A stretch of DNA of 8,897 bases from an uncultured Erysipelotrichaceae bacterium (GCA_902795905.1 CADBMY010000238.1:1-8897); one strand, 5' to 3'. Positions 1 to 7,666 are shown, counted from the stretch's first letter. The notes: generated by a model from the sequence alone, not told the origin. Numbers and translations are program-made.

Positions 1-390
1 AAGACATCTGGGATTGGCAAGACTGACAGCGTCGATCCCGGACGCGACCAGAGCATCACCGAAAGAATCGGGAACATCCGTGCCGACTAATGGGATCATA
101 TTGAAAACAGCCAGATCGGAATTTGAGAAGACCGACGTAAGTCCGCTGAAACTCTTATCATACATTTCATTATAGCCGTCACGGATATCAACAGCCCCTG
201 CTGTCAGCACATTGATCACGCGTACATCCTCCTGCTTGGGCTTTGAAGGATACGCTGTATATGCAGAAGCTGCCCGCTGTCTCTCCATGAATAAAGTAAT
301 CAGATTCATCGAAAGACTGACGATCCCGATCACAAGTGCCAGTGCCAGCAGTAACTTACCGCTCTTATCCCAAAATTCTCTGTTTTTCAT
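1..390 (-). CDS. CapA-like (PGA_cap family) membrane-anchored protein, N-terminal part
   Basis: The frame stays open from ATG 390 to the window edge, giving 130 residues; the C-terminus lies outside. A short basic N-terminus is followed by one hydrophobic segment (about residues 12-35), so the protein is probably anchored with its domain outside the cell. Residues 58-130 follow the opening of the CapA/poly-gamma-glutamate synthesis metallophosphatase-like domain: a first strand (VINVLTAGAVDI, 58-69), then SDLAVFNM (91-98), then GIDAVSLAN (118-126). CapA proteins normally carry GD in the first strand, an NLE-type motif and ANNH. Here these read GAVD, FNMI and ANPRC, so the presumed metal ligands look lost. 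The start is supported by AAGGTG about 5 nt upstream. The gene is divergent from yggS. The family call is an inference from partial sequence; function is unknown. Confidence 0.6.
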   Translation of the reverse strand, partial: MKNREFWDKSGKLLLALALVIGIVSLSMNLITLFMERQRAASAYTAYPSKPKQEDVRVINVLTAGAVDIRDGYNEMYDKSFSGLTSVFSNSDLAVFNMIPLVGTDVPDSFGDALVASGIDAVSLANPRCL

Positions 391-406
391 TCTTCACCTT
401 AGTACG

Positions 407-415
407 ATTATAACA
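407..415 (-). promoter_or_regulatory. Extended -10 promoter of the CapA-like gene
   Basis: On the minus strand this reads TGTTATAAT, a perfect extended -10. The expected transcription start is near 400, giving a leader of about 10 nt that begins with the AAGGTG ribosome binding site. No good -35 is visible. It lies almost back to back with the yggS promoter. Confidence 0.6.
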
Positions 416-423
416 CGATTAAA

Positions 424-432
424 TGCTATAAT
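424..432 (+). promoter_or_regulatory. Extended -10 promoter of the yggS operon
   Basis: TGCTATAAT is a perfect extended -10. Transcription would start near 439-440, only 2-3 nt before the ATG at 442, which would leave no room for a Shine-Dalgarno sequence; none is visible. A -35 at the usual distance is poor, as is common for extended -10 promoters. Confidence 0.6.
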
Positions 433-441
433 ACTGACGAT

Positions 442-1086
442 ATGATAAACATCGAACACTACAAGCAGGTAAAACAGGACCTGCCGGCACATACCGAACT
501 GTGTGTCGTATCAAAACGAAGATCCCGGGAAGACATCCTTGCCTACTATGATCTCGGCGAGCGTCTTTTTGCGGAAAACAAGGCCCAGGAACTGCTGACC
601 AAAACTGACCTGAAGGATGATATCCGCTGGAGCTTTATCGGTCATCTGCAGCGTAATAAAGTACGCCAGATCCTGCCGTATGTCTCTCTGATCCAGTCTC
701 TGGACTCTCTGGAACTGGCGCAGGTGATTGAAAAAGAATGCACACGCATAAACAAAACCGTGGATGTTCTGGCAGAGTTTCACCTGGCCGTCAATGATAC
801 AAACAAGACCGGACTTGATGAAGCGGATGCCCTTTCGTTCGTGCGGGCATGCCGGCAGTTTCCCCATCTCCGGCTGACAGGCATGATGGCCATGGGTCCG
901 CATACCGATGATGAAGAAGAGATCCGCAGGGTCTTCACGCACGGACAGGAACTCTTTGCGGCACTGCAGAAAGAATGCGGTGACACATTCACAACTCTTT
1001 CCATGGGAATGAGTCATGACTATCGTATTGCCTGTGCATGCGGTTCTACGATGGTCCGTATAGGCAGTTATTTATTTGAGGATTAA
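442..1086 (+). CDS. yggS: YggS/PROSC-family pyridoxal phosphate homeostasis protein
   Basis: This family binds pyridoxal 5'-phosphate without a known catalytic reaction and buffers or delivers PLP in the cytosol. The 214-residue protein is slightly shorter than the usual 225-235 but spans the whole fold-type III barrel. Visible landmarks are the PLP lysine K25 in CVVSKRR, AENKAQE (44-50, matching the GEN-QE motif), WSFIGHLQRNK (63-73), NDTNKTG (118-124), and the phosphate-binding end LSMGMSHD (186-193) with GSTMVRIG (201-208). It is the first gene of a four-gene operon; its stop is 3 nt before a PLP-dependent aminotransferase, which fits a role in cofactor supply. ATG 442 has no ribosome binding site and sits right after a promoter, so the mRNA may be leaderless. 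The Bacillus homologue is called ylmE. The family call is secure. Confidence 0.95.
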   Translation: MINIEHYKQVKQDLPAHTELCVVSKRRSREDILAYYDLGERLFAENKAQELLTKTDLKDDIRWSFIGHLQRNKVRQILPYVSLIQSLDSLELAQVIEKECTRINKTVDVLAEFHLAVNDTNKTGLDEADALSFVRACRQFPHLRLTGMMAMGPHTDDEEEIRRVFTHGQELFAALQKECGDTFTTLSMGMSHDYRIACACGSTMVRIGSYLFED

Positions 1087-1089
1087 CAG

Positions 1090-2325
1090 ATGAAGTTTTT
1101 AAGACCTGATGCCGATACTGCACGGCTCCATGACGCAGTATTTGAGATTGCTTCGGCAGCCCGTGCCGATGCTGTTGTCAACGGAGATCTCGTTGTCAAT
1201 GCGACGATCGGTACACTTTACGGGGAAGACGGAAAACTTGTCGCCCTGGACAGTGTATACGACCACTATGACATGATCGACCACCGGATCAAGGCTGCGT
1301 ATGCATCCTCCTTTTCCGGCACACCCGGTTTCCGCTCTGCCGTATTTGACTGGGTCACAGCCGGCAAACTGAATGAATTGCCTCACACTGTGATCGCAAT
1401 GCCGGGCGGCACCGGCTCCATCAGCAGTTCCTTCCACGTCTTCATGAAGGAAGGCGATACCGTGATCCTGCCTGATATCTGCTGGTCCAACTACCACACG
1501 ATGGCACACATGCACTTCCTGAATACGGAGACATATCAGATGTTTGACGGCAATCACCTGAATCTGAAGAGTATCCGTGAGACCATAGATAACGTTCAGA
1601 AAACATGTTCAAAGGTCTTCCTCGTCGTCAATGATCCCTGTCACAATCCCACCGGCTACAGTATGACCGACAGTGAGTGGCAGGAACTGATCGCCATCAT
1701 CAATAAAGCTTCCGAGAAAACACCGGTCATCCTGCTGGATGATATTGCCTACATCGACTTTGCCTACAGTAAAGATCCCCGTGCCTACATGAAGCACTTC
1801 CGGGATATCACCGACAACGTGATGGTCATCATCTCGTTCAGCTGTTCAAAGTCGCTCTCCTACTACGGTATGCGCTGCGGTGCCTCCGTACTGCTGTCGA
1901 AGGATGCTGCAGCTGTTGAGGCGGCCGATGCCGTACTGGACAAATATGCACGTACGATATGGTCCAGCATCTCAAACTCCGCAATGGTGAATTTCGTCTG
2001 GGTCATCCATGACAATCTCAATGCATACCTGAAGGAAAGAAACGGCTATGTAGACATGCTGAAACAGCGTTCCGATCTGTTCCTCAAAGAAGCCGAAGAA
2101 GCAGGACTGGATCTGCTGCCCTACCGTGAGGGATTCTTTATCACCCTGCGCGGTCATACCAAAGAAAACGCAAAGAGACTGCACCAGGCTCTGATCGATG
2201 AGCACATCTATACGGTCCTGCTCGGCGAGAATCTGCGTATCGGCATCTGTTCACTGCCGTTAAAGAAAGTGAAAGGACTGGCTGCCCGTATCCGTAAAGC
2301 TATCAGCGACAACGGGCTGGACTGA
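1090..2325 (+). CDS. PLP-dependent aminotransferase, class I/II
   Basis: A cytosolic fold-type I PLP enzyme of 411 residues, full length for the family. Visible motifs in order: GGTGS (106-110, cofactor phosphate loop), NDPCHNPTG (181-189, with N186 in the place of the aspartate-aminotransferase Asn that contacts PLP), LLDDIAY (215-221, Asp for the pyridine nitrogen and Tyr for O3'), SFSCSKS (249-255, with K254 the predicted Schiff-base lysine) and LRIGICSLP (382-390, with R383 the likely carboxylate-binding Arg). The HNPTG form and overall order resemble the aspartate/aromatic aminotransferase (AspC/TyrB) side of the family, so an amino acid to 2-oxoacid transamination is expected. The substrate cannot be set from sequence. 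GAGGA ends 7 nt before ATG 1090. It follows yggS by 3 nt and precedes the HD gene by 1 nt. Confidence 0.9.
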   Translation: MKFLRPDADTARLHDAVFEIASAARADAVVNGDLVVNATIGTLYGEDGKLVALDSVYDHYDMIDHRIKAAYASSFSGTPGFRSAVFDWVTAGKLNELPHTVIAMPGGTGSISSSFHVFMKEGDTVILPDICWSNYHTMAHMHFLNTETYQMFDGNHLNLKSIRETIDNVQKTCSKVFLVVNDPCHNPTGYSMTDSEWQELIAIINKASEKTPVILLDDIAYIDFAYSKDPRAYMKHFRDITDNVMVIISFSCSKSLSYYGMRCGASVLLSKDAAAVEAADAVLDKYARTIWSSISNSAMVNFVWVIHDNLNAYLKERNGYVDMLKQRSDLFLKEAEEAGLDLLPYREGFFITLRGHTKENAKRLHQALIDEHIYTVLLGENLRIGICSLPLKKVKGLAARIRKAISDNGLD

Positions 2326-2326
2326 T

Positions 2327-2869
2327 ATGACACATATCCTCGGCTCCAAAAGGGATTTTCTGGACTATACGGATGAAGATGCACAGGAGTTCCTGAAGAT
2401 CACTTCCGATATCTCCGAACACCCTGAATTCCAGAAACTGAAGAATTATACCCACCACCTGCATACCACCCGCTGGCAGCACTGTATGAATGTTTCCTGG
2501 TATACCTATCTCTGGTGCAAGAAGCTCTCACTGAACTATACCGAAGCAGCCCGCGGTGCCCTGCTCCACGACTTCTTCCTGTATGACTATCATACGGAAC
2601 AGCCGATCCCCGGCAAGCACGCGGATGTCCACCCGCTGGCGGCTTTTACAAATGCTGAAAAATACTTCGAGGTCACCGATATCATGCGTGACTGTATACT
2701 CAATCACATGTGGCCTACGGCAGGTATCCGTCCGGCAACTCCGGAGGGACTGGTCGTGACCGCCGCAGATAAATACTGTGCAGGTATTGAAGTCGGTTCC
2801 CGCTCCTATGAGACACTGGCTCCCCTGCTCAAACAGATCATAGAGATGATCGAGGAAGGAAAAAACTGA
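2327..2869 (+). CDS. HD-domain metal-dependent phosphohydrolase
   Basis: A 180-residue soluble protein with the complete HD signature: H52 (RWQHCMNVS), the H81-D82 doublet in ALLHDFFLYDY, then H102, H127 (LNHMWP) and D148 (AADKYC). HD proteins of this size are divalent-metal phosphatases or phosphodiesterases acting on nucleotides or other phosphorylated small molecules; the substrate is unknown. Its length and the HDFFLYD motif match a common single-domain HD family of Bacillota. ATG 2327 lies one base after the aminotransferase stop and has only a weak ribosome binding site, so translation is probably coupled. Its own stop overlaps the next start by one base (TGATG). No extra sensory or output domain is visible. 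Confidence 0.85.
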   Translation: MTHILGSKRDFLDYTDEDAQEFLKITSDISEHPEFQKLKNYTHHLHTTRWQHCMNVSWYTYLWCKKLSLNYTEAARGALLHDFFLYDYHTEQPIPGKHADVHPLAAFTNAEKYFEVTDIMRDCILNHMWPTAGIRPATPEGLVVTAADKYCAGIEVGSRSYETLAPLLKQIIEMIEEGKN

Positions 2870-3735
2870 TGCCGGCTGCCAGTACACACACAGAGTTTGC
2901 CAGAGATGTCTATTTCTCCCTGCCTGCAGAAGAGCAGAAGAAGATCACTGATTTTCCGATGTATTATATTGGCTCTCAGGGTCCCGACCTGCTGTTTTTC
3001 AGCCGCTTTTCCTATCTGCCGGGTTCACTCAAGAAGTACGGCACCCGCATGCATGGAGACAAAGTCAGAGAAGTGATCCGTTTCTTTAAGGCATATGCCA
3101 AGGATGATCCGGCTCTGAATAGTTATATTGCCGGCTATCTCTGCCACTATGCGCTTGATTCACAGGCACATCCCCTGATCGATTGGGCAGCCTGCGTCAA
3201 CCACGAAATGACCGGTATCCACCAGGGTGAAGCACATATCTCATCGGAAGCCGACATCGATCTCGCCGTCCTGAAGAAACACGGAAGAAACATGGACGGA
3301 TACAATGTCTATACCGATCTCAAAGCCTCCCCGGAGAGTAAAGAAAAGCTTGCCCTGATGTATCAGGCAATGCTTAAGGAAGTCTTTGATGTACCGGTAT
3401 CCCTGAATGATACCAGAGAGGCAGTTACCGGTATATGCCGGATCACAAAACTGTTAAGACCGACCGCCGGATGGAAATACAAAGCTGTATATAAAGCCGA
3501 GAATCTGGCCGGTATTCCGCATGTCATATCCGGAATGATGCTGAACAAGCCCGATCATGACAGTCTTGTGCTGAATGAAGAACACCGGGAGTACGATTCA
3601 CCTTCACGCGGTGTTATCGGTCACCGTTCCTTCATGGAGATCTACGATGATGCGATGATCTTTGCGGCAGAGCTGATCACAGACTTCAGCGAAGATGATC
3701 TGCAGTACGACTTTGCCGGTGATCCGATCCGCTGA
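2869..3735 (+). CDS. Zinc-dependent phospholipase C-like protein
   Basis: A 288-residue protein of the Zn_dep_PLPC (S1/P1-nuclease-like helical) fold. Candidate metal ligands appear in the expected order: H7 near the N-terminus, GPD (38-40), H62 in RMHGD, GYLCHYALDSQAHP (89-102, giving H93, D97 and H101), then H118/H123 and E127 in HISSEADID. Secreted clostridial alpha-toxins share this fold, but there is no signal peptide here and no C-terminal C2-type domain, so the protein is probably cytosolic and not a toxin. Its substrate is unknown. GAGGAAGGA ends 8 nt before ATG 2869, a strong site for the last gene of the operon. The stop is one base away from the stop of the convergent minus-strand ORF. 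Confidence 0.85.
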   Translation: MPAASTHTEFARDVYFSLPAEEQKKITDFPMYYIGSQGPDLLFFSRFSYLPGSLKKYGTRMHGDKVREVIRFFKAYAKDDPALNSYIAGYLCHYALDSQAHPLIDWAACVNHEMTGIHQGEAHISSEADIDLAVLKKHGRNMDGYNVYTDLKASPESKEKLALMYQAMLKEVFDVPVSLNDTREAVTGICRITKLLRPTAGWKYKAVYKAENLAGIPHVISGMMLNKPDHDSLVLNEEHREYDSPSRGVIGHRSFMEIYDDAMIFAAELITDFSEDDLQYDFAGDPIR

Positions 3736-3736
3736 T

Positions 3737-3937
3737 CTAGGCAAACAGATACTTGTATACATTCATGGCACAGATCAAAAGGATCAGTACCATGGCAGAC
3801 AGAAAGAGTTTTTCGACAGCTTTGCTGTCGATTTTTTTATTGATCATACGTCCGATGATGCCGCCGAGCACACCGCCGCCGATCCCGCATATTGCCCCAA
3901 TAATGCTGGCAAACAGACTAACTAACAGATACAGCAT
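3737..3937 (-). pseudogene. Internally deleted TauE/SafE-type exporter remnant (66-aa ORF)
   Basis: The 66-residue product joins two pieces that belong at opposite ends of a TauE/SafE family sulfite/anion exporter, normally about 250-270 residues. Residues 1-23 (including ASIIGAICGIGGGV) match the typical first transmembrane segment. Residues 24-66 (GGIIGRMINKKID, then KLFLSAMVLILLICAMNVYKYLF) match the typical last loop and last transmembrane segment. The join lies in GIGGGVLGGIIG, where GGCGG-rich DNA repeats a few bases apart, so a deletion between short repeats is plausible. The frame is intact, with start, stop and a -10 element, so a two-TM miniprotein could still be made; transport is not expected. 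It is convergent with the phospholipase-like gene, stops one base apart. The exporter assignment rests on remembered family consensus. It could instead be a genuine small membrane protein. Confidence 0.6.
3813..3838 (+). terminator. Rho-independent terminator of the yggS operon, inside the convergent ORF
   Basis: TCGACAGC-TTT-GCTGTCGA forms a perfect 8-bp stem with a 3-nt loop (3813-3831), followed at once by seven T residues (3832-3838). It lies 78 nt after the stop of the last operon gene and is the only terminator-like structure there. On the minus strand it has no T-tract after the stem, so it should act only on plus-strand transcription. It sits within codons for KKIDSKAVE of the minus-strand TauE-like ORF. 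Confidence 0.8.
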
Positions 3938-3956
3938 GCTAATAACTCACAGTCCT

Positions 3957-3962
3957 ATTATA
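3957..3962 (-). promoter_or_regulatory. Candidate -10 element of the TauE-like remnant
   Basis: On the minus strand this is a consensus TATAAT. It predicts a start near 3950 and a leader of about 13 nt before ATG 3937. The -35 region (TTTGTT-like) is weak and the ribosome binding site (GTGAG) is poor. It lies downstream of the terminator at 3982-4009, so the ORF would be transcribed separately from the gene at 4018-4413. Confidence 0.4.
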
Positions 3963-3981
3963 CAGATGTCTCGTTTAAAAC

Positions 3982-4009
3982 AAAAAAACGACCATACAAA
4001 TGTATGGTC
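3982..4009 (-). terminator. Rho-independent terminator of the pyrophosphatase-like gene
   Basis: Read on the minus strand, GACCATAC-ATTT-GTATGGTC (4009 down to 3990) forms an 8-bp stem with a 4-nt loop. One base later comes a run of seven T (3988-3982). It begins 9 nt after the stop at 4018. Confidence 0.85.
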
Positions 4010-4017
4010 ATTCAGCA

Positions 4018-4413
4018 TTATCCGTTATCAGAGAGACCCCAGGAAGGAATATGATTTCCCCTGCGGATCAGCACTGTCTTCTGAAAATCCGTCTGGTTCA
4101 GAAAGCGGAGCACCTCATACACTTCCTTTTCGGTGCATGCTGTGAGAAGTTTGATGTCGATCGTCTTCATCAGGATATCGGCAGCGATCACGACCGCAGT
4201 AACTTTTCCGGGTGTGTCAGAACCGACATATACACTGAGACCTTCGGTTCCGGTGCCAAGCGTGTCATCAAGATGACCGTATTCGACCGGATAGATCATG
4301 TTTCTGAAGGTTGGATGTGTATCTCCCTTATGTCTGGAGATGATCAGATTGCTGGACAGAAACAATGTATCAACTTTCTGCCAGAAATAAGCATTGTTTT
4401 CAAATTCAGTCAT
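4018..4413 (-). CDS. Inorganic pyrophosphatase-like protein with atypical active site
   Basis: A 131-residue soluble protein. The core HPTFRNMIYPVEYGHLDDT (33-51) matches the HP-(x)n-YPxxYGyl-(x)n-T signature of small family I pyrophosphatase-like proteins of Bacillota. The later strand VVIAADILMKTIDIKLLTACTEKE (74-97) fits the second conserved block. In active enzymes the segment after the YG motif carries a D-x-D-x-x-D type cluster binding Mg2+. Here it reads GTGTEGLSVYVG (53-64), with only one acidic residue, so PPi hydrolysis is doubtful. AGAGGT lies about 5 nt before ATG 4413. It is a single gene with its own extended -10 promoter and its own terminator. The family call is from remembered consensus; function is uncertain. 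Confidence 0.6.
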   Translation of the reverse strand: MTEFENNAYFWQKVDTLFLSSNLIISRHKGDTHPTFRNMIYPVEYGHLDDTLGTGTEGLSVYVGSDTPGKVTAVVIAADILMKTIDIKLLTACTEKEVYEVLRFLNQTDFQKTVLIRRGNHIPSWGLSDNG

Positions 4414-4442
4414 ATTTACCTCTGCAAGGAATTATATGACAT

Positions 4443-4451
4443 ATTATAACA
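4443..4451 (-). promoter_or_regulatory. Extended -10 promoter of the pyrophosphatase-like gene
   Basis: The minus strand reads TGTTATAAT, identical to the CapA-like promoter. The predicted start near 4436 leaves a leader of about 23 nt that includes the AGAGGT ribosome binding site. No clear -35 is visible. An inverted repeat (4452-4491) lies immediately upstream. Confidence 0.6.
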
Positions 4452-4491
4452 AATGTAAACATATTACATATTTAATGAAAACATTTACATT
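4452..4491. repeat. AT-rich inverted repeat upstream of the pyrophosphatase-like promoter
   Basis: AATGTAAA (4452-4459) and TTTACATT (4484-4491) are perfect 8-bp arms with a 24-nt spacer that itself contains ATATTACATAT. The right arm overlaps the stop codon of the alpha-hydroxy-acid oxidase gene. There is no T-tract and the arms are nearly all A/T, so this is unlikely to be a terminator. Its position just upstream of the -10 would suit an operator, but this is inference. Confidence 0.3.
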
Positions 4492-5473
4492 ATTCTTTGA
4501 CAGTGACTTTGTCTCTCGTAATATCTGCCAGTGTATGACATCCTGTCATCAGCATCGCCTGTTTGAGCTGATCTCTGTACTTGTCAGCCAGGGCCTTGAC
4601 GCCTTCACTGCCGCCCTTGATGCATGCCAGAGCGAGCGGTCTGCCGATCAGAACACCGTCAGCACCGAGGGCCAGACACTTGAAGATATCGTTGCCGCTG
4701 CGGATACCGCCGTCCACCAGGATCGTGATCTTCCCCTTGACGGCATCAGCGATCGCCGGCAGAACTTCTGCTGTACCGGGTGTATCATCCATGACACGGC
4801 CGCCGTGGTTGGAGACGACGATGGCATCTGCCCCTGCCTCCACTGCTGTTAATGCCGCATGCACAGTCATGATACCCTTGACGATAAACGGTCTGTCCAG
4901 AGATTCCTTGATATAGCGCAGAGAAGCTGCTGTCTTTGTCTCTACAGGTGTCTTGCCGGCTCTTAAGAGAGGTAACCCGGCCGCATCGATATCCATGGCG
5001 GCAGCACTGGTCTTCAGATCCTTGAGGATACCGATACGCAGATCAACACCCTCTTTTACCCACGGTTTGATCGTTGCGATACCCTTACCGCCGAGATCAT
5101 GGATCGCTCTTGCCGGTTTGGCAAAGAGTTCCTCGGGATCGATACCGTCACCGGTAAAACCGATGATGCCGGCATCCGCACATCCCTGAAGCATCAGCTG
5201 TGAATACTCGTATTCACCGATATCATAACCATAGTTGTTTTTAATGCCGGCAACCGGAGCCGAAAACACAGGCATACTCATCGGGATGCCGAGGATCTCT
5301 GTCTCTGTCGTGATCTCTCCCGGTTCCGCACAGACATCCATGTTGATCCTGACTCTCTTCAATGCCTCCACATTGTTGATAAACGCTCTGCCGCTGTCCT
5401 TACCGCCAAGACCCGGGATCTCACCCCGACAGGCCAGGCCGTTGCATTCCTTACATTCTCTGCACTTTAACAT
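4490..5473 (-). CDS. FMN-dependent alpha-hydroxy-acid oxidizing protein
   Basis: A 327-residue TIM-barrel flavoprotein related to lactate oxidase, glycolate oxidase and LldD, expected to oxidise a 2-hydroxy acid to a 2-oxo acid. FMN and active-site landmarks: PVFSAPVAG (68-76), GFTGDG (105-110), IKPW (135-138), AMDIDAAGL (159-167), K199 in FIVKGIMT, SNHGGRVMDD (221-230, with H223 the expected base and R226 a substrate ligand), DGGIRSG (254-260) and GADGVLIGRP (270-279). The N-terminus carries C4-x2-C7-x2-C10-x4-C15, seen in a Bacillota subfamily and suggestive of a metal or Fe-S site. ATG 5473 follows AGGAGG (5478-5483), which overlaps the exonuclease stop. The longer reading to 5578 would run far into the exonuclease gene and is rejected. 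It is the last gene of a three-gene operon; the substrate is unknown. Confidence 0.88.
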   Translation of the reverse strand: MLKCRECKECNGLACRGEIPGLGGKDSGRAFINNVEALKRVRINMDVCAEPGEITTETEILGIPMSMPVFSAPVAGIKNNYGYDIGEYEYSQLMLQGCADAGIIGFTGDGIDPEELFAKPARAIHDLGGKGIATIKPWVKEGVDLRIGILKDLKTSAAAMDIDAAGLPLLRAGKTPVETKTAASLRYIKESLDRPFIVKGIMTVHAALTAVEAGADAIVVSNHGGRVMDDTPGTAEVLPAIADAVKGKITILVDGGIRSGNDIFKCLALGADGVLIGRPLALACIKGGSEGVKALADKYRDQLKQAMLMTGCHTLADITRDKVTVKE

Positions 5474-5481
5474 AATTCCTC

Positions 5482-6035
5482 CTATAAGCTGTATAATCTG
5501 ATGCCGCACTGCGCAAGCATCTCTTCTATATCGTAAACACCGGTCAGGTTCATTGCCTGCAGAGCGATCATCAGACATCCTTCCGCATCACTTGCCGCAT
5601 TGTGGTGGTTCAGTTCAAAACCAATATGTTCACAGACATCATCAAGCCGATGATGTTCAAGACGCGGAAACAGCTTCCGGGCCAGTCTGACCGTATCAAA
5701 GTAACGCAGATGAGGCACCGGCAGACCGCAGTTTATACAGGCTGCTTTCAGACAGCCCATGTCAAAACCGGCATTGTGCGCACAGACGACCGTATCCTCG
5801 AAATACGGCAGGATCTCCCGGTATACCTGACGGAAATCCGGTGCTTCCCTGACATCCGCAGGACGGATTCCGTGGACCATGATATTCATCCGGTTGAAGT
5901 GTGATACATTTTCCTCCGGACGGATCAGAGAATAGTATTCATCCGCAATAACCCCCTCCTGCAGGACGGAAATACCCACCGAGCAGATACTTGCGGCAGA
6001 CGCATTCGCGGTTTCAAAGTCGATCGCAGTGACTC

Positions 6036-6039
<4 letters not shown>
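5482..6039 (-). CDS. DEDDh-type 3'-5' exonuclease (DnaQ/epsilon-like)
   Basis: A 185-residue single-domain exonuclease. The ligands for two metal ions are all present: D7 and E9 in AIDFETAN (ExoI), D93 in CAHNAGFDMGCL (ExoII), and H146 plus D151 in HHNAASDAEG (ExoIII), which defines the DEDDh class. The middle (FDTVRLARKLFP, 114-125, then HHRLDDVCEHIGF, 129-141) matches stand-alone DnaQ-like proteins of Bacillota. It lacks a polymerase, UvrC-like or BRCT partner domain, so it is probably an accessory nuclease acting on DNA or RNA ends, not PolC proofreading. Its start overlaps the preceding stop by 4 nt (ATGA) and its stop is 8 nt before the FMN oxidase start. Class is secure; substrate is not. 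Confidence 0.9.

Positions 6040-7666
<1,627 letters not shown>

Noticed and set aside
212..445. 77-aa plus-strand open frame
   Set aside because: Antisense to the CapA-like gene and overlapping both divergent promoters; the CapA-like frame has family motifs, a TM segment and a ribosome binding site.
511..1017. 168-aa minus-strand open frame
   Set aside because: Lies wholly inside yggS on the opposite strand, has no recognisable motifs, and yggS is unambiguous.
1099..1557. 152-aa minus-strand open frame
   Set aside because: Antisense to the aminotransferase gene, with composition typical of a reverse-strand shadow and no ribosome binding site.
2869..3735. Secreted alpha-toxin-like virulence factor
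   Set aside because: No signal peptide and no C-terminal lipid-binding domain; only the zinc phospholipase fold is supported.
3753..4145. 130-aa plus-strand open frame
   Set aside because: Spans two convergent-type terminators and is antisense to two better-supported minus-strand genes; no recognisable domain.
5474..5578. 35-residue N-terminal extension of the FMN oxidase (ATG 5578)
   Set aside because: It would overlap the exonuclease gene by about 97 bp, whereas ATG 5473 has AGGAGG and fits the family N-terminus.
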